In this document: piece by piece, positions 54,143 to 64,000 of the stretch
Layout: the number at the start of each line of letters is the position of its first letter
Position numbering within the stretch: the stretch's first letter is position 1
Assembly: GCF_013304385.1 (NCBI RefSeq)
Contig: NZ_JAAITU010000006.1
Span: 62,001 to 126,000 of the forward strand
Source: Blautia glucerasea
GTDB taxonomy: Bacteria > Bacillota > Clostridia > Lachnospirales > Lachnospiraceae
Reading direction: 5' to 3'
Length of the DNA: 64,000 nt
Notes under the pieces: generated by a model
Database searches by the model: none
What the model was told of the DNA's origin: nothing
The model's input: the letters and a program-made list of their open reading frames with translations, nothing else
Position numbers and translations under genes: made by a program

Positions 54143-55930
54143 ATGTCAGAGGTAATCAGGGAACGGTTGGAAAATTTCAGAAATGTAATGAAAAAATATG
54201 GGATAGATGCATGGATCGCACCTACCAATGATTTTCATGGTTCTGAATATATTGGAGAACATTTCAAAGTCAGAAAATACCTTACCGGTTTTACAGGAAG
54301 CGTTGGCACTGTGACAGTAACACAAAAGGGAGCATGGCTATGGGTGGATGGACGATACTTTGTACAGGCTGAAAAGCAGCTGGCAGGTACGGAGGTTCAT
54401 TTGTTTAAAAGCGGACAGCCGAATGTGCCGCTTTTAGAGGAGTTTTTGGCACAGGAATTAAAATCTGGAGAAACTGCCGGATTTGACGGCAGGGTGCTCA
54501 GTGCATCAGAAGGGAAAAAACTCCGATCTGTTTTAAAAGAAAATAAGATCAATATCAGCAGCTCCAGAGATATTGTGGATGAAGCGTGGGAGAATCGGCC
54601 GGCAATGGAAAAAACACCGGCCTGGTTCCTTACAATGGATGAGGCAGGAGAAAGCAGGGCAGATAAGCTGGAACGTGTCCGGGAAGAAATGGTGAAACAG
54701 GGAGCGGATGTACATCTGGTTACTTCGCTGGATGATATTGCATGGATTTATAATCTTCGTGGAATGGATATAGCCTGCAGCCCGGTAATTCAGGCCTATA
54801 CCATTATTACCCTGGACGGTGCAGTTTTATTTGCACAAAGTGGGGTACTTAATGAGGCACAAAGAGATGTACTGGAAAAAGACAGAATCTTTGTAAGGGA
54901 CTATGGTGATATCGTTCAGGTCTTAGAGAAGCTTCCGGAATGTACGCTATTAATGGATCCGGAAAAGGTAAGTGATGAACTGTATCATTGCCTGCCGGAA
55001 CATGTGACCAAAAAAGAAACAACGGATCCTTCGGTTCTCATGAAGGCTGTGAAGAATCTGCAGGAGATAAAACAGGTACGAAGTGCTCATCTGCGGGATG
55101 GGGTGGCAATGACCAGATATATGTACTGGTTGAAGCACATTCCGGAAACAGTACATGTAACGGAGATGGAGGCTGCGGATCATCTGGAAACGCTTAGAAG
55201 AGGGCAGAAGGGTTATCTGGAGCCCAGCTTTGAAACGATTTCTGCTTATGGCAAAAATGCAGCTATGTGCCATTATATTTCCACAAGAGAAACAGATACA
55301 GAAATCAAAAAAGAAGGCTTTTATCTTGTAGACGCAGGCGGGCAGTACAGAGCTGGTACAACAGATATTACAAGAACGGTTGTAATGGGAACCGTAACGG
55401 AGGAACAGAAGTTTCATTATACGCTGGTATTAAAGGGTATGATCGATCTGGCAAAGGCCAGATTCCATCAGGGTACAAATGGGCAGATGTTGGATTATCT
55501 GGCAAGAGGGCCGCTGCTTGAGCATGGACTGGACTTTAATCATGGTACCGGACATGGAGTAGGCGCACTTCTGAATGTACATGAGCCGCCTAATTTTATT
55601 CACTGGAGATTGCCAGATCATCTGAAAACAGTTTTTCAGGAGGGGATGATCACTTCTGATGAGCCAGGAGTTTACGTAGAAGGAAGCCATGGGATACGTA
55701 TAGAGAATCTGATTTTGTGTGTGAAGGATTCCCAGGATGGACTTTTGCATTTTGAAACACTGACTCTTTGTCCGATTGATCTTTCCGCTGTGAAAATGGA
55801 ATACCTGGATTGTGAAGAAAAGAAATGGCTGGATCAGTATCACGAAATGGTATATGAGAAGATTAAAGCCTTTTTGCCGGAAGAAGAGCGGGAATGGCTT
55901 AAAAACGTAACAAGTCCCATCAGGGACTAA
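54143..55930 (+). CDS. pepP: Xaa-Pro aminopeptidase (M24B)
   Basis: 595 residues: two N-terminal creatinase-like domains (IDAWIAPTNDFHGSEY, FDGRVLS) and a C-terminal pita-bread domain. Metal ligands: DAGGQYRAGTTDITR (two aspartates), GTGHGVGALLNVHE (histidine), SDEPGVYVEG and IRIENL (glutamates). Removes the residue before proline. The upstream ribosome site is weak, so translation may depend on coupling to the previous gene, 5 bases away. Confidence 0.9.
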   Translation: MSEVIRERLENFRNVMKKYGIDAWIAPTNDFHGSEYIGEHFKVRKYLTGFTGSVGTVTVTQKGAWLWVDGRYFVQAEKQLAGTEVHLFKSGQPNVPLLEEFLAQELKSGETAGFDGRVLSASEGKKLRSVLKENKINISSSRDIVDEAWENRPAMEKTPAWFLTMDEAGESRADKLERVREEMVKQGADVHLVTSLDDIAWIYNLRGMDIACSPVIQAYTIITLDGAVLFAQSGVLNEAQRDVLEKDRIFVRDYGDIVQVLEKLPECTLLMDPEKVSDELYHCLPEHVTKKETTDPSVLMKAVKNLQEIKQVRSAHLRDGVAMTRYMYWLKHIPETVHVTEMEAADHLETLRRGQKGYLEPSFETISAYGKNAAMCHYISTRETDTEIKKEGFYLVDAGGQYRAGTTDITRTVVMGTVTEEQKFHYTLVLKGMIDLAKARFHQGTNGQMLDYLARGPLLEHGLDFNHGTGHGVGALLNVHEPPNFIHWRLPDHLKTVFQEGMITSDEPGVYVEGSHGIRIENLILCVKDSQDGLLHFETLTLCPIDLSAVKMEYLDCEEKKWLDQYHEMVYEKIKAFLPEEEREWLKNVTSPIRD

Positions 55931-55938
55931 AAGTATGG

Positions 55939-55976
55939 AAAAGCTGTTGTTATAAAGCAACGGCTTTTCTTTTTTT
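55939..55976 (+). terminator. Intrinsic terminator of the peptide operon
   Basis: AAAAGCTGTTG (55939-55949) pairs with CAACGGCTTTT (55958-55968, one G-T), then T-rich tail. Confidence 0.88.
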
Positions 55977-55978
55977 GG

Positions 55979-56007
55979 TTGAGAGAAGCAGGTTTTTGCT
56001 TTATAAT
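55979..56007 (+). promoter_or_regulatory. Promoter of larC
   Basis: TTGAGA (55979-55984), 17-base spacer, TATAAT (56002-56007). Confidence 0.8.
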
Positions 56008-56081
56008 AAGGCGGTGTGGATAAAAAACGATGAAAAACACATAACAGTTACGAACGAAGAGAAAACAGGGAGTATTTATAT

Positions 56082-57401
56082 ATGCAGAAACAGGAAAAAA
56101 TGATTTATCTGGATTGTTCCAGTGGAATCAGCGGAGATATGACAGTAGCAGCTCTTCTGGATCTTGGGGCTGATCCGGAGCGTCTGGTAAAAACTCTGGA
56201 AAGCCTGCCTTTGGACGGCTGGAAAGCAGAGATTTCAAATGTGACCAAATCCGGTTTAAGGGTTTGCGATTTTAATGTGATCCTTGAGCATGATAATTAT
56301 GACCACGATATGGAGTATCTTCACGGACACAGCCATGAAGAGCATGTTCATCATGACAGTGTCCATAAAAACGGACATCATGGACGAAATCTTCAGGAGA
56401 TCACCCGGATTCTTCAGGCTGGAAATATGACTCCTTATGCACTGGAACTGGCGCTTAAGATTTTCAGGATCCTGGCAGAGGCAGAAGGAAGTGTGCATGG
56501 AAAGCCGGTGGATCAGGTACATTTTCATGAAGTGGGTGCAGTGGATTCTATTATTGATATTGCAGCAGCTGCGATATGTCTGGATGATCTTCAGGTACGG
56601 GAAGTGGTTATTCCGATTGTAAATGAAGGACAGGGACAGATCCGCTGCCAGCATGGCCTTCTTCCCATTCCTGTTCCTGCAACATCAGCCATTGCTCAGG
56701 CGTATCAGCTGCCGCTTCATATTACTCATGTACAGGGAGAACTGGTAACGCCTACCGGTGCGGCGATTGCAGCTGCGATCAGGACCAGGGATACTTTGCC
56801 GGAGCAGTTTACCATCAAAAGAATGGGTATGGGTGGCGGCAAGCGAGATTACGGGATTGCAGGGATTCTTCGCGCCATGTGGATCCAAGTACCTGAGGAG
56901 AATAAGAATCCGAACAGTCTGGTAGAAACTGGCGAAACCAGAGAAGCCCCAGCTGGAAAAGAGCAGGATCAGGTGATGGTACTGGAAAGTAATCTGGACG
57001 ACTGTACAGGAGAAACACTTGGTTTTGCTATGGAAGAACTGTTGCAGGCAGGAGCACTGGATGTCTGGTATCAACCGATTTATATGAAGAAGAATCGTCC
57101 CGCCTACAAGCTGAGTATCCTTTGCAAAATACAGGATCGGAAAAATATGGAAAAACTGGTCTTTGTCCATACCACAGCCATAGGGATCCGATATTATCCG
57201 GTAAACCGTTCCAAAATGATTCGGGAGATCAGGAATGTAAGCACATCTTATGGGACAGCAAGAGTGAAATTCTGCACCTGGGAAGATGAATGCTATTGCT
57301 ATCCGGAGAGTGATAGCGTGGCAGAACTGGCACGAAAAAATAAAAAGAGCTTTTCAGAACTTTATCATGAGATTAAGTTAGAAGCTGAAAAGACAATGTA
57401 A
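56082..57401 (+). CDS. larC: LarC-type nickel insertion protein (pyridinium-dithiocarboxylate cofactor)
   Basis: 439 residues. YLDCSSGISGDMTVAALLDLG opening (shortened here), a histidine-rich segment at ~73-106, FHEVGAVDSIIDI and the C-terminal ferredoxin-like domain with VLESNLDDCTGE. LarC inserts nickel (CTP-dependent) into the NPN cofactor of LarA-type racemases. Encoded here as one uninterrupted frame, while Lactobacillus needs a programmed frameshift to join LarC1 and LarC2. LarB, LarE and LarA are not in the window. An alternative ATG at 56100 after AGGAAAAA is possible. Confidence 0.88.
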   Translation: MQKQEKMIYLDCSSGISGDMTVAALLDLGADPERLVKTLESLPLDGWKAEISNVTKSGLRVCDFNVILEHDNYDHDMEYLHGHSHEEHVHHDSVHKNGHHGRNLQEITRILQAGNMTPYALELALKIFRILAEAEGSVHGKPVDQVHFHEVGAVDSIIDIAAAAICLDDLQVREVVIPIVNEGQGQIRCQHGLLPIPVPATSAIAQAYQLPLHITHVQGELVTPTGAAIAAAIRTRDTLPEQFTIKRMGMGGGKRDYGIAGILRAMWIQVPEENKNPNSLVETGETREAPAGKEQDQVMVLESNLDDCTGETLGFAMEELLQAGALDVWYQPIYMKKNRPAYKLSILCKIQDRKNMEKLVFVHTTAIGIRYYPVNRSKMIREIRNVSTSYGTARVKFCTWEDECYCYPESDSVAELARKNKKSFSELYHEIKLEAEKTM

Positions 57402-57464
57402 CAGAAGAAAAAACGAACAGTGAAATAGATCAGAAAGTCAAAAATGAATCACAAAGTCTTATAG

Positions 57465-57482
57465 GAAAAGCCCTGCCGGGCT
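57465..57482 (-). terminator. Short terminator after uvrB
   Basis: Minus strand AGCCC-GGCA-GGGCT followed by TTTT, 11 bases after the uvrB stop. Short stem and tail, so moderate strength. Confidence 0.5.
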
Positions 57483-57492
57483 GGGAATCTTA

Positions 57493-59484
57493 TCAATTCC
57501 CTTCAAGCTCGGCAAGGCTTTTTTTCAATTCGATCATCTTATCGCGTAGCTGTGCGGCCTGTTCAAAGTTAAGATCAGCTGCAGCAGCGCGCATCTGTTT
57601 TTCTACCTGAGAGATCAGTTTGGTAAGCTCTTTCTTGTTCATTGATTCTGGATCCTTGGCAAGCTTTACTTCTGTTTCTGCTACTGCCTTGGATACTGCG
57701 ATCAGATCACGGACGGCCTTTTTGATAGTGGTTGGCGTAATACCATGTTCCTGATTATAGGCATCCTGTAACTGACGGCGTCGTCTGGTCTCATCAATGG
57801 CCTGACGCATGGAATCGGTCATGGTATCTGCATACATGATCACATGGCCTTCACTGTTACGTGCAGCACGGCCAATGGTCTGTATCAGGGAGGTTTCAGA
57901 ACGGAGGAAGCCTTCCTTGTCTGCATCCAGGATCGCTACAAGGGTGATCTCCGGGATGTCAAGGCCTTCTCGAAGCAGGTTGATACCTATCAGTACATCA
58001 AACACATCCAGACGCATATCCCGGATGATCTGTGCACGCTCCAGGGTATCGATATCTGAGTGGAGATAACGTACACGGATTCCCACATCCTTCATATACT
58101 GGGTAAGATCCTCTGCCATCCGTTTGGTCAGGGTTGTGATCAGGATCTTATGCTTCTTATCTACCTCTTTATTCACTTCTCCGATCAGGTCATCGATCTG
58201 GCCTTCTACAGGACGTACCTCTACTTCCGGATCCAGAAGGCCGGTAGGACGGATGATCTGTTCTGCACGAAGAAGTTCATGATCTGCTTCGTATTCACCA
58301 GGAGTAGCAGATACAAACAGAACCTGATCCAGCTTCTGCTCAAATTCATCAAAGCTTAAAGGTCGGTTGTCCTTTGCAGAGGGAAGGCGGAAACCGTAGT
58401 CCACCAGGGTCTGCTTACGGTTTTGATCACCGGCATACATGGCACCGATCTGAGGAACCGTTTTATGGGACTCATCTATGATCAGAAGAAAATCATCTCC
58501 GAAATAATCCAGAAGGGTGTAGGGGGGCTGACCAGGAGCAAGACCTGCCAGGTGCCTGGAATAATTCTCAATGCCGGAGCAGAAGCCGGTTTCTTTCATC
58601 ATTTCTATATCAAAATTGGTTCGTTCGGAAATACGCTGGGCTTCCAGAAGCTTGTCTTCGCTTTTAAAGTAAGTAACGCGTTCTTCCAGTTCTTCTTCGA
58701 TCGCCTTGGCTGCACGCTGGATCTGCTCCATTGGTACTACATAATGAGAAGCCGGAAAAATCCCTGCATGGGAAACCTCACATTTGATCTCGCCGGTAAG
58801 CACATCAATCTCTGTGATCCGGTCGATCTCATCACCGAAAAACTCTACACGGATCGCACTGTCAGAGTAGTTGGCAGGGAAGATCTCCAGAGTATCTCCA
58901 CGTACCCGGAAGGTACTGCGGTGAAAATCCATTTCATTCCTGGTGTACTGGATATCGATCAGTTCCCGGATCACTTCATCCCGGTCTTTGGTCATGCCAG
59001 GCCGAAGAGAGATCATCATGTCCTGGAATTCCTGAGGAGAACCCAGGCCGTAAATACAGGAAACAGAAGATACAATGATCACATCACGCCTTTCGGACAT
59101 GGCAGCAGTAGCGGAAAGACGAAGCTTGTCGATCTCATCATTGATGGCTGAATCCTTGGCAATATACGTATCAGAGGAGGGAACATAAGCTTCCGGCTGA
59201 TAATAGTCATAATAGGAAACAAAATATTCCACTGCGTTCTCAGGGAAGAACTCCTTAAACTCACCATACAGCTGTGCTGCCAGTGTTTTATTGTGGGCAA
59301 GGACAAGGGTAGGCTTATTCAGCTGTGTGATCACATTGGCCATGGTAAAGGTCTTACCTGAGCCGGTAACACCCAGCAGGGTTTCAAACTGGTTACCTTC
59401 TTTGAAGCCCTTGACCAGTTCCTCAATGGCCTGTGGCTGATCGCCGGTAGGTTTGTATTCGGAATGTAATTTGAAATGATCCAT
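57493..59484 (-). CDS. uvrB: Excinuclease ABC subunit B
   Basis: 663 residues. Walker [10 protein letters not shown], helicase box DESHK, the beta-hairpin region [12 protein letters not shown] and the C-terminal UVR motif ([23 protein letters not shown], shortened here) that binds UvrC. Verifies damage in nucleotide excision repair. uvrA is not in the window. AGAGGTG precedes the start; an extended -10 (TGCTATAAT, 59553-59560) lies ~70 bases upstream with a poor -35. Confidence 0.98.
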   Translation of the reverse strand: MDHFKLHSEYKPTGDQPQAIEELVKGFKEGNQFETLLGVTGSGKTFTMANVITQLNKPTLVLAHNKTLAAQLYGEFKEFFPENAVEYFVSYYDYYQPEAYVPSSDTYIAKDSAINDEIDKLRLSATAAMSERRDVIIVSSVSCIYGLGSPQEFQDMMISLRPGMTKDRDEVIRELIDIQYTRNEMDFHRSTFRVRGDTLEIFPANYSDSAIRVEFFGDEIDRITEIDVLTGEIKCEVSHAGIFPASHYVVPMEQIQRAAKAIEEELEERVTYFKSEDKLLEAQRISERTNFDIEMMKETGFCSGIENYSRHLAGLAPGQPPYTLLDYFGDDFLLIIDESHKTVPQIGAMYAGDQNRKQTLVDYGFRLPSAKDNRPLSFDEFEQKLDQVLFVSATPGEYEADHELLRAEQIIRPTGLLDPEVEVRPVEGQIDDLIGEVNKEVDKKHKILITTLTKRMAEDLTQYMKDVGIRVRYLHSDIDTLERAQIIRDMRLDVFDVLIGINLLREGLDIPEITLVAILDADKEGFLRSETSLIQTIGRAARNSEGHVIMYADTMTDSMRQAIDETRRRRQLQDAYNQEHGITPTTIKKAVRDLIAVSKAVAETEVKLAKDPESMNKKELTKLISQVEKQMRAAAADLNFEQAAQLRDKMIELKKSLAELEGN

Positions 59485-59553
59485 GAAAACACCTCTTTGT
59501 CAGAATCTATTTATGGGTGGACGTTACCGTCTGCGCTGTACTTTGTTTCCCGA

Positions 59554-59760
59554 TTATAGCAGAAATACTTTTGAAAGTATAGGGATAATACTGATTATTT
59601 CTACTGCAACTACAGAGTAGGTTGCAATCTTCATCAGTATTTCAATCACAAGTAACCAGAGTGAAAGAAATTCAAAAGAGACTGCGTTTACCGAAAGGAA
59701 AACCACAGATAAAATAGATAATAAACCTATGTAAGGAGGGATGAATCTCTTGAGATTTAT
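59554..59760 (-). pseudogene. 68-codon hydrophobic reading frame without a canonical start codon
   Basis: On the minus strand an open frame of 68 codons from an ATA at 59760 to the stop at 59554 encodes a plausible small membrane protein: a basic start (INLKRF), then two hydrophobic stretches (IGLLSILSVVFLSV; ATYSVVAVEIISIIPIL). No ATG, GTG or TTG is placed near its N-terminus with a ribosome site; an upstream in-frame TAG closes it. Either a decayed gene with ATG changed to ATA, or a gene using a rare start. I do not recognise a family. Confidence 0.4.
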
Positions 59761-59802
59761 GGAATTAAGCTATCCGGTGTGCTATATGGGTTTTATGTAA
59801 GG

Positions 59803-59938
59803 AACGCAGCTGCGTTTTGGAAATGTCAGCGGTACAGCAGGGAATACCATTCCAGGGGATTTAATCTTCCTGAATCTGAAAGAAGTGGAAAATCTTATAA
59901 AAAAACTTATGAAAATGACCGGCAGGTGTAAACACATC
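59803..59938 (+). other. Possible decayed coding stretch, plus strand
   Basis: After an in-frame TAA (59798-59800) a frame of ~46 codons without a start reads protein-like text (LRFGNVSGTAGNTIPGDL, then a Leu/Lys-rich helix) up to a stop near 59938. Palindrome AACGCAGCTGCGTT covers 59803-59816. I see no intact gene; this may be the tail of a lost gene. Confidence 0.25.
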
Positions 59939-59952
59939 TGACCGGTCATTTT
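59912..59952. terminator. Bidirectional intrinsic terminator
   Basis: AAAATGACCGG (59912-59922) and CCGGTCATTTT (59942-59952) are exact inverted copies with A- and T-runs on both sides. It ends transcription of the metallo-beta-lactamase-fold gene from the right. Confidence 0.8.
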
Positions 59953-59989
59953 GTGATCTTACAGGAAATCCCAAATCTTCCTGCAATTT

Positions 59990-60892
59990 TCAGTGAATGA
60001 TAACGCTTCGCCTGGAACTGTTGTAGGTATATACCTGTCCGCCAAGTGCTTTTATATTTTGAAGATTCCGGGCTACTGCAGGATAAGTCCGGAGAAAAGC
60101 AGGGGCATCCACAAAAGTGATATCAGCACCGATATATTTATAGAAGGAATAACGACCTGTATTATTGCCGTGGTGCGGCGCCTGCAGAAAGGTGGATTTT
60201 AGTTGCTTCTTATATGTACTGATCAGCCGTCTGCCTACCTTTGTGAGAATATCTCCTGTGAACAGCATGCTGGTTTTCCTGCCGGATACTTTAAATACCA
60301 GGGAGGAACCATTGCAGATGTCTTTGGTGGTATTGGTAAGGGTGTTGCTGTAACCGTTGAAAAACTGAAATTTCAGTCCGGAAAAACGGAAGCTGTCACC
60401 AGCTCCTTTCCAGTGGATTTTGGAGGTGCCGCACATTAATTTCATAAACTGCTGAAACACAGGATATTCATCCCAGCTGTGTTTAAATTTACGGTAGCGA
60501 CTGTCATTGATCTTAGGAGCGATCACTTTTCGAATCTGGATATCTCCTGGAGAAGAAAAGATTTTGATAAAAGCACCGGCATGATCCGGATGCGGGTGAG
60601 TGATGATCCACAGATCAACTTTGCTGCCCAGACTTTGGATGGTCTTACGGACAAAGACCTCCTGATCTGTCCAGCCACCATCTACTACGATCAGTTTGCC
60701 GTTACTGCCCTTGATGGTATAGAGCATGGACTGCTTTCCGGCATGGTCATCGCCGTACTGGGTAACGCGCCAGGTGACAGAAGCAGTGCCGGCTGAGCAT
60801 GGAACAGCAGGAAAAAGAAATAAAGCCAGTAAAAGAGTCAGAAGCCCGATAGCTAGTCCTGTAAAATAGGTCAGATGTTTTTTATAATCCAT
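59990..60892 (-). CDS. Secreted metallo-beta-lactamase-fold hydrolase (ComEC C-terminal type)
   Basis: 300 residues. N-terminal signal/anchor span (residues ~8-32), then an MBL domain with THPHPDHAG, TGDIL and APHHGNNTG metal-ligand motifs. Closest in type to the extracellular MBL domain of ComEC and to secreted DNA/phosphodiester-type hydrolases. Not a beta-lactamase by any visible signature. Acts outside the membrane if functional. Own promoter upstream. Confidence 0.8.
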   Translation of the reverse strand: MDYKKHLTYFTGLAIGLLTLLLALFLFPAVPCSAGTASVTWRVTQYGDDHAGKQSMLYTIKGSNGKLIVVDGGWTDQEVFVRKTIQSLGSKVDLWIITHPHPDHAGAFIKIFSSPGDIQIRKVIAPKINDSRYRKFKHSWDEYPVFQQFMKLMCGTSKIHWKGAGDSFRFSGLKFQFFNGYSNTLTNTTKDICNGSSLVFKVSGRKTSMLFTGDILTKVGRRLISTYKKQLKSTFLQAPHHGNNTGRYSFYKYIGADITFVDAPAFLRTYPAVARNLQNIKALGGQVYTYNSSRRSVIIH

Positions 60893-60927
60893 TGTAGTGT
60901 TTTCCTTTTTTTATATTGTGTAACTAT

Positions 60928-60956
60928 ATTATAAGCCGTTTACAATCATTTCTCAA
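60928..60956 (-). promoter_or_regulatory. Promoter of the MBL-fold gene
   Basis: Minus strand TTGAGA (60951-60956), 17-base spacer, TATAAT (60928-60933). Confidence 0.8.
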
Positions 60957-61005
60957 TCAGGAAAAATCATCACCAAATTTTCACACAAATATTTTGTAAA
61001 AAATA

Positions 61006-61034
61006 TTGACAAACTTTTACAACAGGTGTATCTT
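61006..61034 (+). promoter_or_regulatory. Promoter of hrcA-grpE-dnaK
   Basis: TTGACA (61006-61011), 17-base spacer, TATCTT (61029-61034); transcription would start just before the CIRCE element. Confidence 0.85.
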
Positions 61035-61047
61035 AAGACCATAGATG

Positions 61048-61074
61048 TTAGCACTCCATTATGTTGAGTGCTAA
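61048..61074. promoter_or_regulatory. CIRCE operator
   Basis: TTAGCACTC-N9-GAGTGCTAA, a perfect match to the CIRCE consensus. HrcA binds it to repress the operon until heat shock. Confidence 0.98.
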
Positions 61075-61105
61075 CAGAAACAGATGGAGAAAGGAGCAAA
61101 CATTC

Positions 61106-62146
61106 ATGGATGACGTATTAGATGAGCGCAAAAAGAAAATACTGAAAGCAATCATCAAAACATACATGGAAACAGGTGAGCCGGTAGGTTCCAGGACAAT
61201 TTCCAAATATCCAGATCTGAATGTAAGTTCAGCAACCATCCGGAATGAGATGTCAGACCTGACCGATATGGGATATATCGTACAGCCTCATACATCTGCA
61301 GGAAGGATTCCATCTGACAAAGGCTATCGTCTCTATGTAGATGAACTGACCAGGGAAAAGGAATCAGAGATCGCAGAGATCCGTGAGATGATGATAGAGA
61401 ACACGGATAAGATGGATAAAGTATTAAAGAAGGTTGCCAAGGTTTTGGCAGCCAATACTAATTATGCCACTATGATCACGGTTCCACAGTACAGCGGAAG
61501 CCGATTGAAATTCGTTCAGCTTTCCAGAGTCAGTGAGCACCAGCTGATCGCAGTTGTTGTTTGTGAAGGCAATGTGATCCGCAATCAGATCATTGATCTG
61601 GACGAAGAGATGGATGACCAGACTATTCTGAAATTAAACCTTCTTCTGAATACCAACCTGAACGGAGTTCCTATCCAGGATATCAATCTTGGTATGATCG
61701 CCAGACTGAAGGAGCAGGCAGGAACCCACAGCGGTGTGGTAGCTACCGTGTTAGACGCAGTGGCAGCCACCATTCAGGTGGATGAGGAAGATTTGGAAGT
61801 ATATACATCAGGAACCACCAATATTTTTAAATATCCGGAGCTGGCTGACAAGTCCAGAGCAAGCGAGTTGATCTCCACTTTCGAGGATAAGAAGGAATTG
61901 GCAGATATGGTTCGTGAGAGCATGGGTGATCAGGAAAGCACAGGTGTTCAGGTGTACATCGGTGATGAGGTTCCCATTCAGACCATGAAGGATTGCAGTG
62001 TTGTGACTGCTTCTTATGAGTTGGGCAATGGGATGCATGGAACCATCGGTATCATCGGACCTAAGCGTATGGATTATGAGAATGTTGTGGACAGCTTGAA
62101 GAAGCTTAAGGTTCATCTTGATGAAGCAGTAAATAAGAAAACATAG
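61106..62146 (+). CDS. hrcA: Heat-inducible transcription repressor HrcA
   Basis: 346 residues from the ATG at 61106 (MDDVLDERK, after GAAAGGAGCAAACATTC); the frame from 61061 overlaps CIRCE. Winged-helix N-terminus with GEPVGSRTISK and SSATIRNEMSDL, and the GAF-like C-terminal domain. Autorepresses through the CIRCE element upstream. Confidence 0.97.
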   Translation: MDDVLDERKKKILKAIIKTYMETGEPVGSRTISKYPDLNVSSATIRNEMSDLTDMGYIVQPHTSAGRIPSDKGYRLYVDELTREKESEIAEIREMMIENTDKMDKVLKKVAKVLAANTNYATMITVPQYSGSRLKFVQLSRVSEHQLIAVVVCEGNVIRNQIIDLDEEMDDQTILKLNLLLNTNLNGVPIQDINLGMIARLKEQAGTHSGVVATVLDAVAATIQVDEEDLEVYTSGTTNIFKYPELADKSRASELISTFEDKKELADMVRESMGDQESTGVQVYIGDEVPIQTMKDCSVVTASYELGNGMHGTIGIIGPKRMDYENVVDSLKKLKVHLDEAVNKKT

Positions 62147-62162
62147 AAAGGCGGTTGACAGC

Positions 62163-64000
<1,838 letters not shown>

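Noticed and set aside
57493-59484. Long plus-strand reading frames opposite uvrB
   Set aside because: They are shadows of the uvrB codons with no ribosome sites and no family features.
59741-59800. Short plus-strand peptide after AAGGAGGG (16-19 codons)
   Set aside because: It is antisense to the hydrophobic frame, very short, and the best ATG touches the ribosome site; no family or context supports it.
59990-60892. Beta-lactamase
   Set aside because: HPHPDHAG and the overall layout match ComEC-type MBL hydrolases, not class B beta-lactamases.

Overview
The window looks like a chromosomal segment of a Gram-positive, endospore-forming Clostridia, most likely Lachnospiraceae (Blautia/Dorea-like). 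Signs are a spoVA sporulation operon, a MurT/GatD pair, CIRCE-controlled hrcA-grpE-dnaK, strong AGGAGG ribosome binding sites, frequent GTG starts and moderate GC. The family assignment is an inference from gene content; no 16S gene, tRNA, CRISPR array or insertion sequence was seen.

Layout. Bases 1-2065 hold two secreted cell-wall/protease-type genes on the plus strand, running tail to tail into a minus-strand spoVA operon (2023-5103) whose gene order is B-C-D-E-A. Bases 5294-9449 carry murB, rapZ, whiA, a Crh-like HPr without the catalytic histidine, and a membrane protein that resembles a catalytically dead SipW-type signal peptidase. Bases 9592-22662 are the S10/spc ribosomal superoperon (rpsJ to infA, with secY, adk and map), preceded by a promoter and a structured leader. 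A degraded PTS EIIC fragment on the minus strand separates it from a second transcription unit, rpmJ-rpsM-rpsK-rpsD-rpoA-rplQ (23008-26685). Several structured intergenic elements sit inside these operons.

Bases 26845-31711 contain murT-gatD (peptidoglycan amidation), a shortened WYL-type regulator, a sugar-binding lipoprotein with a Pro-Thr repeat tail, and xpt. From 31754 to 39301 the minus strand carries a BlaI-type repressor, a PhnDCE-like ABC transporter (two permease domains fused in one chain) behind a structured, terminator-ended leader with thi-box-like segments, an APH-fold kinase, a YheO-type regulator and a tryptophanase-like lyase.

Divergently from the lyase, a strong promoter drives an accessory block of 39504-55930. 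It encodes an oligopeptide ABC transporter (oppBCDFA), a MATE exporter, three peptidases (M29, PepF, PepP), two COG1228-type amidohydrolases, an iron alcohol dehydrogenase and an RPE-like epimerase. I read this as a peptide uptake and catabolism operon with an unidentified modified-peptide or sugar-linked substrate. The window ends with larC, uvrB (minus), a gene-poor stretch with decayed coding sequence, a secreted metallo-beta-lactamase-fold protein (minus), and the CIRCE-hrcA-grpE-dnaK heat-shock operon, with dnaK cut by the window edge.
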